38,699 bases of DNA, from contig NZ_BAIZ01000032.1 in the NCBI RefSeq assembly GCF_000613445.1, positions 1 through 38,699 of the forward strand, given 5' to 3'. Every line of letters begins with the position of its first letter. Within the stretch, counting starts at the first letter, position 1. Shown here piece by piece: positions 30,983-38,699 of this stretch. This DNA comes from Hoylesella shahii DSM 15611 = JCM 12083. GTDB lineage: Bacteria; Bacteroidota; Bacteroidia; Bacteroidales; Bacteroidaceae. Below the pieces are notes generated by a model. That model ran no database searches. It was given only the letters and a program-made list of their open reading frames with translations, and was not told the origin of the DNA. Made by a program: the position numbers and the translations under genes.

Positions 30983-30990
30983 TAATTTTG
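30983..30990 (+). promoter_or_regulatory. -7 promoter element for the hydrolase gene
   Basis: TAATTTTG matches TAnnTTTG. It lies beyond the SusCD-3 terminator and about 135 bases before the hydrolase ATG. The -33 region is not clear. Confidence 0.4.
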
Positions 30991-31126
30991 CATCATTGCT
31001 AAGGTTCAGGTTTGTTATGTGCCAATGGTTGCGTGCTGTTGCTTACCAACGATTTGGCTCTACACAGAACCTTAAATGTAAGGGCTAACACAACGTGTGC
31101 CCCCTAAACAGTCAAAACAAAAACTT

Positions 31127-32542
31127 ATGATGCGCTTAAAACCCATGTCTATTGCCACAGCTGTGGCCCTTTCGCTGTGTGTAACACCTAACGTTGCGCT
31201 TGCTCAATCACAAAATCTCAAAGCGAAGGTACAAAAATATTTCTTGCAGACGCTTCAAACTAAGCAGGCCGACGAAATGAAAAGTCGGGACAATTTTGTG
31301 CACAATACCCCTTATTCTGCTCCTTTGCAAGTGCAGATAAAGGTGAAAGATGTGGGCCAAACTCAAAAAATGGTGTGGGATGCATGGTGTGCAGCCAATA
31401 ACGAATTGCAAGAACAAAAGCTTTTACAACCTCAAAGCTTGAAGCTGGGTGGGCATTCAACATGGAATTTGCCTGCATCGCTCGAGCCCAATGCTGTTTT
31501 GCCTTATTATTATGGTAGCAAGGGAGTGGCTCAAGGCAAGCTACCGCTGTTTTTATACCTTCATGGGTCGGGGCCTAAAGAGCAGGAATGGCAAACGGGA
31601 TTGGCGCTAGGCAACTTGTTTCAAGATGCACCCTCGCTCTATTTCATTCCGCAAATACCCAACGAAGGCGAATATTATAGATGGTGGCAACTGGCCAAAC
31701 AGTTTGCTTGGGAGAAGTTGTTGCGCCAGGCTTTGATTGATAATAATGTTGATGCCAATCGTCTTTATGTGTTCGGAATATCCGAAGGAGGCTACGGCAG
31801 TCAGCGTTTAGCCTCGTTTTATGCCGATTATTGGGCTGCAGCAGGACCGATGGCGGGTGGCGAACCCTTGAAAAATGCCCCCGTGGAGAACTGTGCCAAT
31901 ATGGGATTTTCGTTCTTAACGGGTGCCGACGACACAGGTTTTTATCGCAATATCTTAACGTATTACACCCAAGTGGCCTTCGATTCGGCCCAACTGTCGC
32001 GCCCGCTATCGGTGGATAAACGCCCTCTTTTTGTTCATCGCATCAACCTATTGCCGGGCATGCAGCACAGAATTGATTACCGATTAACAACACCTTGGCT
32101 CAAAAACTTTGTGCGAAACGCTTATCCCAAAACGGTGCTTTGGGAGGATTTTGAAATGGATGGCCGACGTCGCAATGGGTTTTACAACTTGCAAGTGATG
32201 GCACGGCCTTCTGAAAATCGCACTTATTACGAGATGGAGATTAACAATAACGTGGTGAAAATCAATGTTAGCGATGTGAAATACACGTGTGTGGAACAAG
32301 AAAAGCAATGGGGCATCGAGATGAAATTTAGTCGTTCGTATGCTCAAGCTAAGGGTGGCAGGCTGCGTGTGTATCTAAACCAACAGCTTGTTGACCTTAA
32401 TAAGCCGGTGACCGTGATTGTTAATGGACGTCAGGTGTATCGCAAAATTGTGCAACCCTCGTTGCAGGATATGGTTAACAGCTGCGTTACCTATTTCGAT
32501 CCCTACCGTGTTTACCCCGCATCTGTGGAAGTTAGTTATTAA
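31127..32542 (+). CDS. Secreted alpha/beta-hydrolase (esterase-like)
   Basis: The frame is open from a GTG at 31097, but ATG at 31127 gives the better signal peptide (MMRLKPMSIATAVALSLCV..., cleaved near ALAQ), for 471 residues. LPLFLYLHGSGPKE looks like the oxyanion-hole strand, GISEGGYG the nucleophile elbow (Ser at about residue 219), DDTG near TGADDTGFY a likely acid and PGMQHRIDY the likely catalytic His. The ~120-residue C-terminal part is beta-rich and may bind ligand. It resembles secreted feruloyl/acetyl-esterase or depolymerase-like hydrolases; the substrate cannot be assigned. It has its own likely promoter, being separated from SusCD-3 by a terminator. Confidence 0.8.
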   Translation: MMRLKPMSIATAVALSLCVTPNVALAQSQNLKAKVQKYFLQTLQTKQADEMKSRDNFVHNTPYSAPLQVQIKVKDVGQTQKMVWDAWCAANNELQEQKLLQPQSLKLGGHSTWNLPASLEPNAVLPYYYGSKGVAQGKLPLFLYLHGSGPKEQEWQTGLALGNLFQDAPSLYFIPQIPNEGEYYRWWQLAKQFAWEKLLRQALIDNNVDANRLYVFGISEGGYGSQRLASFYADYWAAAGPMAGGEPLKNAPVENCANMGFSFLTGADDTGFYRNILTYYTQVAFDSAQLSRPLSVDKRPLFVHRINLLPGMQHRIDYRLTTPWLKNFVRNAYPKTVLWEDFEMDGRRRNGFYNLQVMARPSENRTYYEMEINNNVVKINVSDVKYTCVEQEKQWGIEMKFSRSYAQAKGGRLRVYLNQQLVDLNKPVTVIVNGRQVYRKIVQPSLQDMVNSCVTYFDPYRVYPASVEVSY

Positions 32543-32726
32543 CTTGAGGCACAACACGCCACGCCAGTAGGCATACATGGAGACCCTATGAGCTTACCAT
32601 TGGCGCCTTACATAGAAATTAAACGCGGAAAAGGCGATAGTAATCAATCAAGGATAAAGCAACGTACAATAATGTATAATCAATAGCAGCCTATTTATGG
32701 TTTGCTAAGCAAAAAAACAAAACAAT

Positions 32727-33232
32727 ATGGGAATGATAGCCAACTATCAGTTTATGACTGATGAACAATTAAACGCACTAAAGAACTTTAAAAACAACAG
32801 CGAGGAATTGCTTGAAGAGGTGGAAGAGTGGGGCGAACAAACCGAAATCTTTTTGGATATAGACAAGATGTGGGACGTGCTGCATTTTGTTCTTACTGGC
32901 GTTGATAGCAGTAACCCAATTCCAAACAATCCTTTAAGCGAAGCTGTTGTGGGGGTTCAAGCGCTTGAAAACATTAGCGAGTTTGTTGCTTACACCGAAA
33001 AGGCGAGAATTGCGACGTGCTTTCCGCTTTAGAGGCTTTTGATATGGACCAAGCTTTATCTCATTTCAGTATGGAAGCATGCAAAAAAGCCGAACTTTAT
33101 CCCGATATATGGGACTACGACGATGAGAAGGATGAAATAATAGAAGAAATAGCCGATTACTTCGAAAGCATGAAAGACTTCTATCGAGAGGTGTTGGCAG
33201 CTAAGGGGAGTGTTATGGTTACGATTTGTTAG
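32727..33232 (+). pseudogene. YfbM/DUF1877 family protein, split by a 1-base frameshift
   Basis: The start MGMIANYQFMTDEQLNAL and the segment DKMWDVLHFVLTG...NPLSEAVVG match the conserved core of YfbM (DUF1877). The second frame from about 33005 continues with LSALEAFDMDQAL, MEACKKAELYPDIW (equivalent to the E. coli MEIYP region) and ends FYREVLAAKGSVMVTIC, which lines up with the natural C-terminus of the family. Adding one G near 33002-33004 joins them as YTEKGENCDVLSALEAFD, giving 168 residues, the usual length. It is a small cytoplasmic protein of unknown function. Members occur in immunity-gene neighbourhoods, which fits the accessory setting here, but that is inference. Confidence 0.82.
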
Positions 33233-33306
33233 TAGCTGGATGGGCTAATGTTGGTAACGCAAAACCTTTTGTTGCTGATTTTTTACACCTTTTGCAATCA
33301 CTTAAT

Positions 33307-33861
33307 ATGAACGATTTAAAAGCACTTTGGCAAAAACATAACGATGGCGAACTAGAAACAAGCCTTGTAAACATGTCTGATGAGATATGGCAAGGGGGTA
33401 CGATAGAGGAAATAAAAGCAAAGGTAAGTAACGAAATGTTTACCTTTCATGTTGCCTTAAACATGATTGGCAATTGGAAAGGCGATGGTTGGCATTATCT
33501 TTTATGTGAAGGAAGGGAGTTTTTGCCCTACATTCCTGATGTACTAGATAAGTTAGGGCTGGAAGAAATGAAACAGATGTTTGATAAAACATTATCTGTT
33601 TTCCCCGATTTTGCACAAGGTTGTGATGATAAAACCTACATAGATGTTGTGAACTTTCTGAGCAATCCGCGCTTTAAAGTGTCCGACGAGCGCCTAAATG
33701 CCATCCCCAAGGCCGAGAGAGTGGCTCTGTGCAATGCATTCAGCGAGTGTGTTGAACAGTTAGACAACCTTTCTATGCCTTTGTGGGCCTTTAATGCCGA
33801 AGCTGGGGGCTGGAAAAACGTGTTGGATTATCTCTACTCGTGCATGGATAATCAGAACTAG
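33307..33861 (+). CDS. Hypothetical protein, possibly DMP19/DUF4375-like
   Basis: A 184-residue cytoplasmic protein from ATG 33307. The frame is open further upstream to a TTG at 33226, which would add 27 residues and overlap the YfbM gene by seven bases, so the start is uncertain. The segment GDGWHYLLCEGREFLPYIPDVLDKLGLEEMKQMFDK through LSVFP has the layout of DMP19-like (DUF4375) proteins, where an aromatic core is followed by a helix ending in an FP turn. The match is by eye and not strong. The gene follows YfbM closely and precedes another unknown gene on the same strand, giving a run of small acidic proteins reminiscent of immunity clusters. Confidence 0.6.
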   Translation: MNDLKALWQKHNDGELETSLVNMSDEIWQGGTIEEIKAKVSNEMFTFHVALNMIGNWKGDGWHYLLCEGREFLPYIPDVLDKLGLEEMKQMFDKTLSVFPDFAQGCDDKTYIDVVNFLSNPRFKVSDERLNAIPKAERVALCNAFSECVEQLDNLSMPLWAFNAEAGGWKNVLDYLYSCMDNQN

Positions 33862-33967
33862 ATTGCTCTGCAGCACGTGGAGTAGGGCAGTGTAAGGGCA
33901 AAATGTGCTATTAAGGGGCATTGATATAGAAAGGATTTTGCACGATAAGCGAGAAAAATATGCGGTG

Positions 33968-34579
33968 ATGAAACTGAATGTAGAACTATTAGAAACGCTT
34001 AAATGCGAGTTGTGCAATTGGAAATCGTTTGACGAGGCTCAATTGCAACACAAAATGCGAGCCTTTGAGAAGTTTCCACGAGCTGAGTATTCCACCTTTT
34101 ATAAGCCAATACTTACCAACGAATGTTTGATGAACAGCCTGGTTGAGCTTGGTGAGGCCTTTTTTGCCAATTCTAATCTTCTTAGTGATGTGGTTTCCAG
34201 TATGGGATATATCATTCGTAGATATGGTTATGTTCCTTCTACCACTGTTTTTTGCTTGTTTACACGAGCGGCAACAAACAAAAAAGCCCGTTACTATGTG
34301 TCTTTACACCTATCTTCTTTTCCGCAATTTTCCACCTGGGCATACCGTTGGGACTATCTTCTCTCAATGCCAAACATTGCTCCAAAAAAGCTGTCGATAA
34401 CAAATTTTCATGGCGAAGTAAAACGATTGCTTCATACAAAAACCCAAATTCCCGCGGAAGTTGTTCAGCATATTGCAGACCTTCTCAATGCATATGTGGC
34501 TAAAGCTGCATTAAGTGATTATAGCAAAACGGATTATTTAAATACCATTTGTTTATTGAAAAGGTATTTACTCCATTAA
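33968..34579 (+). CDS. Hypothetical protein, helical, unknown function
   Basis: ATG 33968 (MKLNVELLETLKCEL) is preferred over a GTG at 33905, for 203 residues. The product is mostly alpha-helical by composition, with no signal peptide or recognised motif. It begins about 107 bases after the DMP19-like gene, and the codon use looks more AT-rich than in the SusCD genes. It could belong to the same set of small accessory or immunity-type proteins, but nothing in its sequence proves that. Confidence 0.55.
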   Translation: MKLNVELLETLKCELCNWKSFDEAQLQHKMRAFEKFPRAEYSTFYKPILTNECLMNSLVELGEAFFANSNLLSDVVSSMGYIIRRYGYVPSTTVFCLFTRAATNKKARYYVSLHLSSFPQFSTWAYRWDYLLSMPNIAPKKLSITNFHGEVKRLLHTKTQIPAEVVQHIADLLNAYVAKAALSDYSKTDYLNTICLLKRYLLH

Positions 34580-34600
34580 AATTGCTTTACCCATCATTAA

Positions 34601-34872
34601 TATTACGCGCAAGAGCTAAAAGAAAACACCTACAACCTCACACGCATGAATCTCGTGATGCGTTATATTGCTCCTAGCAACATCAATACGCGCTGTGCCG
34701 ACTCGCTAGACCAAGACTGGCCCCTGCAAACCACGGGTGCCGACTTCTACAAACCGCTCTACGTTGATGCTGTGGTGAGCAATCCGCCTTACTCGCAGCA
34801 TTGGAATCCCACGGATATGGAGATGGATGCACGATTTAAAAACTATGGCGTGGGCCTAAAAGCAAAGCCGAA
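34601..34872 (+). pseudogene. Remnant of a type I restriction-modification methylase (HsdM)
   Basis: The frame beginning YYAQELKENTYNLTRMNLVM matches the HsdM region just before motif I. VDAVVSNPPYSQHWNPTDMEMD contains the catalytic NPPY motif IV of N6-adenine methylases. Near 34853-34855 the frame shifts by one base: the expected GPKSKAE continues in another frame, and matching stops about 34872. Both ends of the gene are missing: less than a fifth of a normal ~500-residue HsdM remains, with no specificity or restriction subunit nearby. It is a dead fragment, probably left by recombination or deletion. Confidence 0.8.
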
Positions 34873-35332
34873 AAAGTTATGACTTGCCGCCTAATGTTGG
34901 GGCTGATTATGGCTTGGCGGCCGAAGATAGGCCCCCACGCTAAGGCTTTACTTGCATGCGTGTGCTGCGTGGGAGGTGGGTGTTGCTGGTGTTTCACACC
35001 TGCCGCACTGGCCTCCCACAATTGCTATTTGCTTGTAAAGGCTTGCGCCTTGCATGCAATATGTGGGGCAATGGGGGTGTATGTATTTGTTAAATTGGTA
35101 AACAAACTTTACAAAACGTGCCCTTGTGGTCACACCATTCTAGACGAACTAACCTGCTAAATAACATCAAAAACACTCCTTTAGGGTGAAAAGTGGGGTG
35201 CGCTTTTCACAATTTTCACCTTGATTTTTGCCCTTTTCTATGTTTTTGGCTTTCTATTTCAAGAAAATATAGCCAAAATTTGAACCCCAAAATGCACGAA
35301 ATAAATGGTAGAACACCACGAGCTGAATTGCG

Positions 35333-35464
35333 TTTTGCACCAAAATGCATCGCAATATGCATCAAAACGCAGTGCTATCTCCTACAAAACGCAGTGCTAA
35401 ATGGTGCTAAACGCAGTGCTAACTCCTACAAAACGCAAGGCTAAATGGTGCAAAACGCAAAGAA
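35333..35464. repeat. 22-bp tandem repeat array with alternating unit heads (copy B)
   Basis: Six consecutive 22-base units start at 35333, 35355, 35377, 35399, 35421 and 35443. The four central units share the tail AAACGCA(G/A)(T/G)GCT, while heads alternate between A(T/A)CTCCTAC and AAATGGTGC types. The unit length is not a multiple of three, so it is not coding, and the units are directly adjacent with no spacers, so it is not CRISPR. The related array at 20087-20216 uses the same 22-base phase. Confidence 0.75.
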
Positions 35465-35929
35465 AAGGTCTAAAAACTGGTGTTTTAAGCCTTGTTTGTG
35501 GGTGTTTGGGCTATTTTAGGCGAAAGCCATTTTGTGGTTCTCGGTACAGCATCTAACTATGTTTTATGTCGCTATTTTGTGTTATACAGCAGTTATTTTT
35601 GCTTTATTTGGTGTAATTGTCAGTCAATCAGTTTGTTATAAACTTCGAAAATACGCGCTTAAATTCGGTCTACGCCCCGATTTTTTTGAGCGAAGGCACT
35701 CATAATGTTAAAAAATGGTACAAATATTTTACATCTCGTTTGCGCTACCTCGGCATATAGCTACTGGCAACAGCCAAGCGCAGCAGCCTAGCAGTAGTTT
35801 GTTTGTCTCATTGTGGTTTTATCAGTTCGTCATCATGTAATATGCCACTTTTGGGAGCAAAAATGCACCTTTTTTATTCAAACAGCAAAGAATAATTCTT
35901 CTATGCAGAAAGACTGCACTTTTATGTCT

Positions 35930-35937
35930 TAACTTTG
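35930..35937 (+). promoter_or_regulatory. -7 promoter element for the DUF2130 gene
   Basis: TAACTTTG matches TAnnTTTG and lies 25 bases before the ATG at 35963, so the transcript would have a short leader. No clear -33 element is present. Confidence 0.45.
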
Positions 35938-35962
35938 CACTCATAATTAAAAATTTCAAATT

Positions 35963-37379
35963 ATGAACGAATTAAAATGCCCCAAGTGTGGCAATGTTTT
36001 CAAGGTGGATGAGGCCGATTACGGCTATATCGTAAATCAAGTAAAGAACCATGAGTTTGAAGCTGAAGTGTGCAAACGATTGGCTGAAATAAACGAGCGC
36101 ACCAAAACCGAACAGGCATTGGCAAATGCCCGTAAAGAACAGTCGTTTCAAACAAAATTAGCCGAAATAGAAAAACGACTAAATGAAAAAGATGCCGAGA
36201 TACAACGACTGAAAGGTGAGAAAGAAAATGCGCTTTCGCTGCAAAAAGCTGAAATGAACACCGCCATTGCCAACCTTAAACAAACGATGGAGGGCATGGA
36301 GACGCAAAAAAGAAACGAAATGGCTATTGCTTGGCACAGAAAGAAGAGACTATCAATAAACTGAAACACGAAATTAGCCAAAACGACAATAAGCTGAAGT
36401 TGGCCCTCATGGAACAACGCATCAATGCCGAGAAAGAGGCGCAGGAGAAAGAACACCAAATTGTGAAACTGCAAAGCGAAATAGAACAAGAAAAGAGTAG
36501 GGCGCAACTCAATCAAGCGACCTGAAAAAGCAATTTGATAACGAATTGCGCCTAAAACAAGAACAAATTGACTATTACCGCGACCTGAAAACCAAAATGT
36601 CTACCAAAATGGTGGGCGAAACGCTCGAACAGCATTGCAGTATTGAGTACGAACGTTATCTACGACCCATGTTGCCCAATGCTTTCTTTGGTAAAGACAA
36701 CGATGCCAGCGATGGTACTAAAGGCGACTTTGTGTTTCGAGATAGCGGAGATGGAACAGAATACCTCTCTATCATGTTTGAAATGAAAAACGAGATGGAC
36801 ACCACGGCCACCAAACATAAGAACGACGACTTTTTGAAAAAGCTGGACGAAGACAGAAAAAAGAAAGGTTGCGAATATGCGGTGCTGGTTAGTTTGCTCG
36901 AAGCCGACAACGAACTATATAATAATGGTATTGTGAACAAGAGCCACATCTATCCTAAAATGTATGTTATACGCCCGCAATTCTTTGTAACGTTTATCAC
37001 GTTGTTGGTTCAGGCTTCAAAACAAGCCTTGGAATATAAAAAACAACTGGTGCTGGCACAACAAAAAGAGGTGGATGTAACTAACTTTGAAGCAAAGATA
37101 GAAGACTTTAGACTAAAGTTTGTGAGGCATTACGAATTGTATTCTAATAAGTTTAAGGATGCAATTAAACACATCGACGACACCATTATTAAACTGCAAA
37201 AAGTGCGCGACGAACTTATTAGCAGCGAAAACAATCTGCGCCTTGCCACACAAGACACCGAAGCACTAACCATTCGTAAACTAACTTACAATAATCCTAC
37301 GATGAAAGCTAAGTTTGATGAGGCTAGAAAAGCCAATGATATAGAAGAAATAAAGGATATTGAAGGGCTGGACGAATAA
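35963..37379 (+). pseudogene. DUF2130 family protein with two 1-base frameshifts
   Basis: The N-terminus has a zinc-ribbon-like ELKCPKCGNVFKVDEADY. A long charged coiled coil (about residues 35-195) follows, then the DUF2130 core: TLEQHCSIEYERYLRPMLPN, GTKGDFVFRD, LSIMFEMKNEMD. The GDF...FEMKNE spacing resembles a PD-(D/E)XK nuclease core. The gene is broken twice: near 36327-36330 (adding a base gives AIALAQKEETINKLK) and near 36509-36510 (giving AQLQSSDLKKQFDNEL). Both repaired, it encodes 472 residues, typical for the family. Function is not established. It stands among other accessory genes and may be a DNA-related or defence protein; that is inference. Confidence 0.85.
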
Positions 37380-37428
37380 CAAGCCTAGAAATTTCTTGTG
37401 AATTATTAATTATAAAACAATCAGAACA

Positions 37429-37620
37429 ATGAAGACTTTATCTGTTAGACAACCGTGGGCTTCGCTATTGGTGAGCGGCCTGAAAGACATAGAAAACCGA
37501 ACATGGGCACCAAACTTCAAGGGAGGCATTCTGATACATGCTTCGTCGGCTAAAGTGCCTAAACGCTTTGCAGAAATGAATGTGTTTGAAGTGAATAATC
37601 ATAATAAAGGTAATGAATAG
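37429..37620 (+). CDS. Truncated ASCH-domain protein (N-terminal fragment)
   Basis: MKTLSVRQPWASLLVSGLKDIENRTW followed by FKGGILIHASSAKVPKRF is the conserved beginning of ASCH (ASC-1 homology) proteins, which bind RNA or modified nucleosides. After about residue 53 the match ends, and the frame stops at 63 residues, roughly half the normal domain. The end overlaps the start of the next, AT-richer gene by eight bases, so the ASCH gene was probably cut by insertion or recombination there. It is unlikely to be functional. The frame before the break is undamaged. Confidence 0.7.
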   Translation: MKTLSVRQPWASLLVSGLKDIENRTWAPNFKGGILIHASSAKVPKRFAEMNVFEVNNHNKGNE

Positions 37621-38053
37621 GAAAGTAACGTTTATTATATGTTCTTTATTATTATGCAGCTGTAAGAGGGAAGTTTGTTTTTACTTTAATTTTGGCTCTC
37701 AATCCTTATATGTATATAAGAGTTCTTTCTATAATCTTAGTATTGAGAATGACTCAATTACTCCAGATGGAAAATCATACGAAGGGGCGTTATCCTTATT
37801 CTGGACTGATTCAGCAAATTCTCCTCCCCAAAGAATATATTTAGACAGAATCCCCAAGGGCTACTCTGTTTATCGTGGTGGAATAAAATCAAGCGAAAAA
37901 AGAATAAGTCTAAAAGGAAACTCCGTCTATACTATAACATCAACAGGGATAGGTGCTGTGGGCTGTAGTATTAAGGTATGGACTAATCATCGAGGCGAAG
38001 TGATAAAAGCAATTCAAATGCCACAATTGGGGAATGCCAATGGAGATTCCTAA
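37613..38053 (+). CDS. Hypothetical lipoprotein
   Basis: A 146-residue predicted lipoprotein with signal MNRKVTFIICSLLLCSC (Cys17). The body is beta-rich (SLYVYKSSFYNLSI, SVYRGGIKSSEKRISLKG, SVYTITSTGIGAVGC) with no recognised family. Its base composition is clearly more AT-rich than the flanking genes, and its first bases overlap the truncated ASCH frame, so it looks recently acquired. The start is supported by the signal peptide. A transposase gene begins about 240 bases downstream. Confidence 0.6.
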   Translation: MNRKVTFIICSLLLCSCKREVCFYFNFGSQSLYVYKSSFYNLSIENDSITPDGKSYEGALSLFWTDSANSPPQRIYLDRIPKGYSVYRGGIKSSEKRISLKGNSVYTITSTGIGAVGCSIKVWTNHRGEVIKAIQMPQLGNANGDS

Positions 38054-38213
38054 AGAAATTATGAATATTCCAGAATCCTCCTTGTCTGTTATCAGATAAT
38101 GGACCGTGTTATATTGCTTCCTCTCTCAAACAGTATCTCTGTTAGGGATATTCAGTAAATATCTAACTAATTGTTTGTCAGTGTAATATATTATTTGTAC
38201 CTTTACATAAAAA

Positions 38214-38246
38214 CCCCCGAACGACCCATCACGGCAGAATCGGGGG
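38214..38246. terminator. GC-rich hairpin before the right-hand transposase
   Basis: CCCCCGA (38214-38220) pairs with TCGGGGG (38240-38246) around a 19-base loop. No T-tract follows. It may be inside the left end of the insertion sequence, shielding the transposase from outside transcription, or terminate the upstream lipoprotein gene. Confidence 0.5.
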
Positions 38247-38291
38247 AAATTTATAAAATTAACTGCTGTGAAGTTACGAAAAATTTCTGAC

Positions 38292-38699
38292 ATGACACCA
38301 ACTTTGCCCTTTACAGAGTTCGATTTTTTGCAACATTATCGCGACAGCTTTGCAAAAAGCGAACTTGGGCGCATCCGTGCCCAACTCCCACTTGAGGAGT
38401 TGGTAGCGGAGTTGGCAAGCCGCACCCATGAGCGTAGGCGTGGGAAAAAGCCTCTTTTTTCGGCAGAAGGGGAAATCGCCCTCATGTTCCTCAAGCCATA
38501 CACGGGCCTGTCGGACGACGGCCTGATAGAGCTGCTCAACGGAAGCATCCACATGCAGATGTTCTGCGGTGTGCTGATAGGCCCTGCCAATCCCATCAAG
38601 GACGGGAAGATTGTAAGTGCCATACGCAACCGCCTTGCCAGGCACCTCAACATAGACGGCCTTCAACGCATATTGTACGCCCGGTGGGAAGGCGACCTT
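38292..38699 (+). mobile_element. DDE-type transposase, N-terminal part (3' end outside window)
   Basis: The plus-strand frame from ATG 38292 is open to the window edge (136 codons). The start MTPTLPFTEFDFLQ, then ALMFLKPYTGLSDDGLIELL, IHMQMFCGVLIGP and IVSAIRNRLA match the N-terminal part of transposases of large Bacteroidetes insertion sequences (IS1182/IS5-like layout; exact family not certain). GC-rich codon use contrasts with the AT-rich lipoprotein gene just upstream. An in-frame GTG at 38268 is an alternative start. The catalytic residues lie beyond the window. Confidence 0.78.

Larger units (their letters stand above)
34873..35962. other. 1.1 kb noncoding region with hairpins and repeat array
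   Basis: Between the HsdM remnant and the DUF2130 gene no protein is recognisable. A 93-codon frame (34879-35160) is extremely Cys-rich and lies over inverted repeats, so it is judged noncoding. Hairpins occur at 34969-35019 (GTGGGAGG/CCTCCCAC enclosing GGTGT/ACACC) and 35186-35210 (GTGAAAAG/CTTTTCAC). The 22-bp repeat array B is at 35333-35464. Confidence 0.6.

Noticed and set aside
33226..33306. N-terminal extension of the DMP19-like protein, or fusion with YfbM
   Set aside because: YfbM ends naturally at VMVTIC as in the E. coli protein, and the extension starts at a TTG; it is not fully excluded.
34879..35160. 93-codon frame with 13 Cys residues, possible Cys-rich peptide
   Set aside because: It overlaps inverted repeats and starts inside the end of the HsdM remnant; the Cys content follows from TGC/TGT-rich hairpin sequence.
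35333..35464. CRISPR array
   Set aside because: The 22-base units are contiguous with no unique spacers, and no cas genes are nearby.

Overview
The window looks like a Bacteroidales chromosome segment, most likely Prevotellaceae. The basis is three SusC/SusD-type outer-membrane importer pairs, lipoprotein signal peptides, a fimbrillin-type adhesin, a cargo protein with a type IX secretion (T9SS) C-terminal domain, TAnnTTTG-type promoter elements and Bacteroidetes-style insertion sequences. The genus call is inference; no rRNA or tRNA gene was seen.

Layout. 1-372: 3' end of an IS982-family transposase. 642-8848 (minus strand): a five-gene operon of SusC receptor, SusD lipoprotein, zinc metallopeptidase lipoprotein, DUF4302 lipoprotein and BACON-domain lipoprotein, ending in a strong hairpin at 552-600. 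8849-10066: a 1.2 kb divergent intergenic region. 10067-19532 (plus): a large HExxHxxGxxH metalloprotease, a second SusC/SusD pair and a secreted beta-propeller-like protein with a T9SS tail. 19533-20949: 1.4 kb without a convincing gene, holding a terminator and a 22-bp-phased repeat array. 20950-21764: a PepSY-associated membrane protein. 22269-25316: a 62-residue peptide and a 936-residue fimbrillin-like lipoprotein, followed by a strongly folded 3' element. 25877-30838: a third SusC/SusD pair with a textbook terminator. 31127-32542: a secreted alpha/beta hydrolase. 32727-38053: an accessory patch with a YfbM/DUF1877 protein, a possible DMP19-like protein, an unknown protein, a HsdM remnant, a second 22-bp repeat array, a DUF2130 protein, a truncated ASCH gene and an orphan lipoprotein. 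38292-end: 5' part of another transposase.

How the genes fit together. The first two importer loci each sit beside a different zinc metallopeptidase, suggesting uptake of peptides or protein-derived ligands rather than only glycans; this is inference. The third locus has no enzyme inside its transcription unit. The right third looks like a turnover region bounded by a transposase and full of gene fragments.

The most striking global feature is that seven otherwise normal genes (SusD-1, SusC-2, SusD-2, the PepSY protein, SusD-3, YfbM and DUF2130) plus the HsdM remnant are interrupted by frameshifts. Each of the ten sites is repaired by adding exactly one base, and the restored lengths of the seven genes are all multiples of three. 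Such a one-directional pattern is more typical of residual single-base deletion errors in an assembly than of real decay, so these genes may be intact in the organism.
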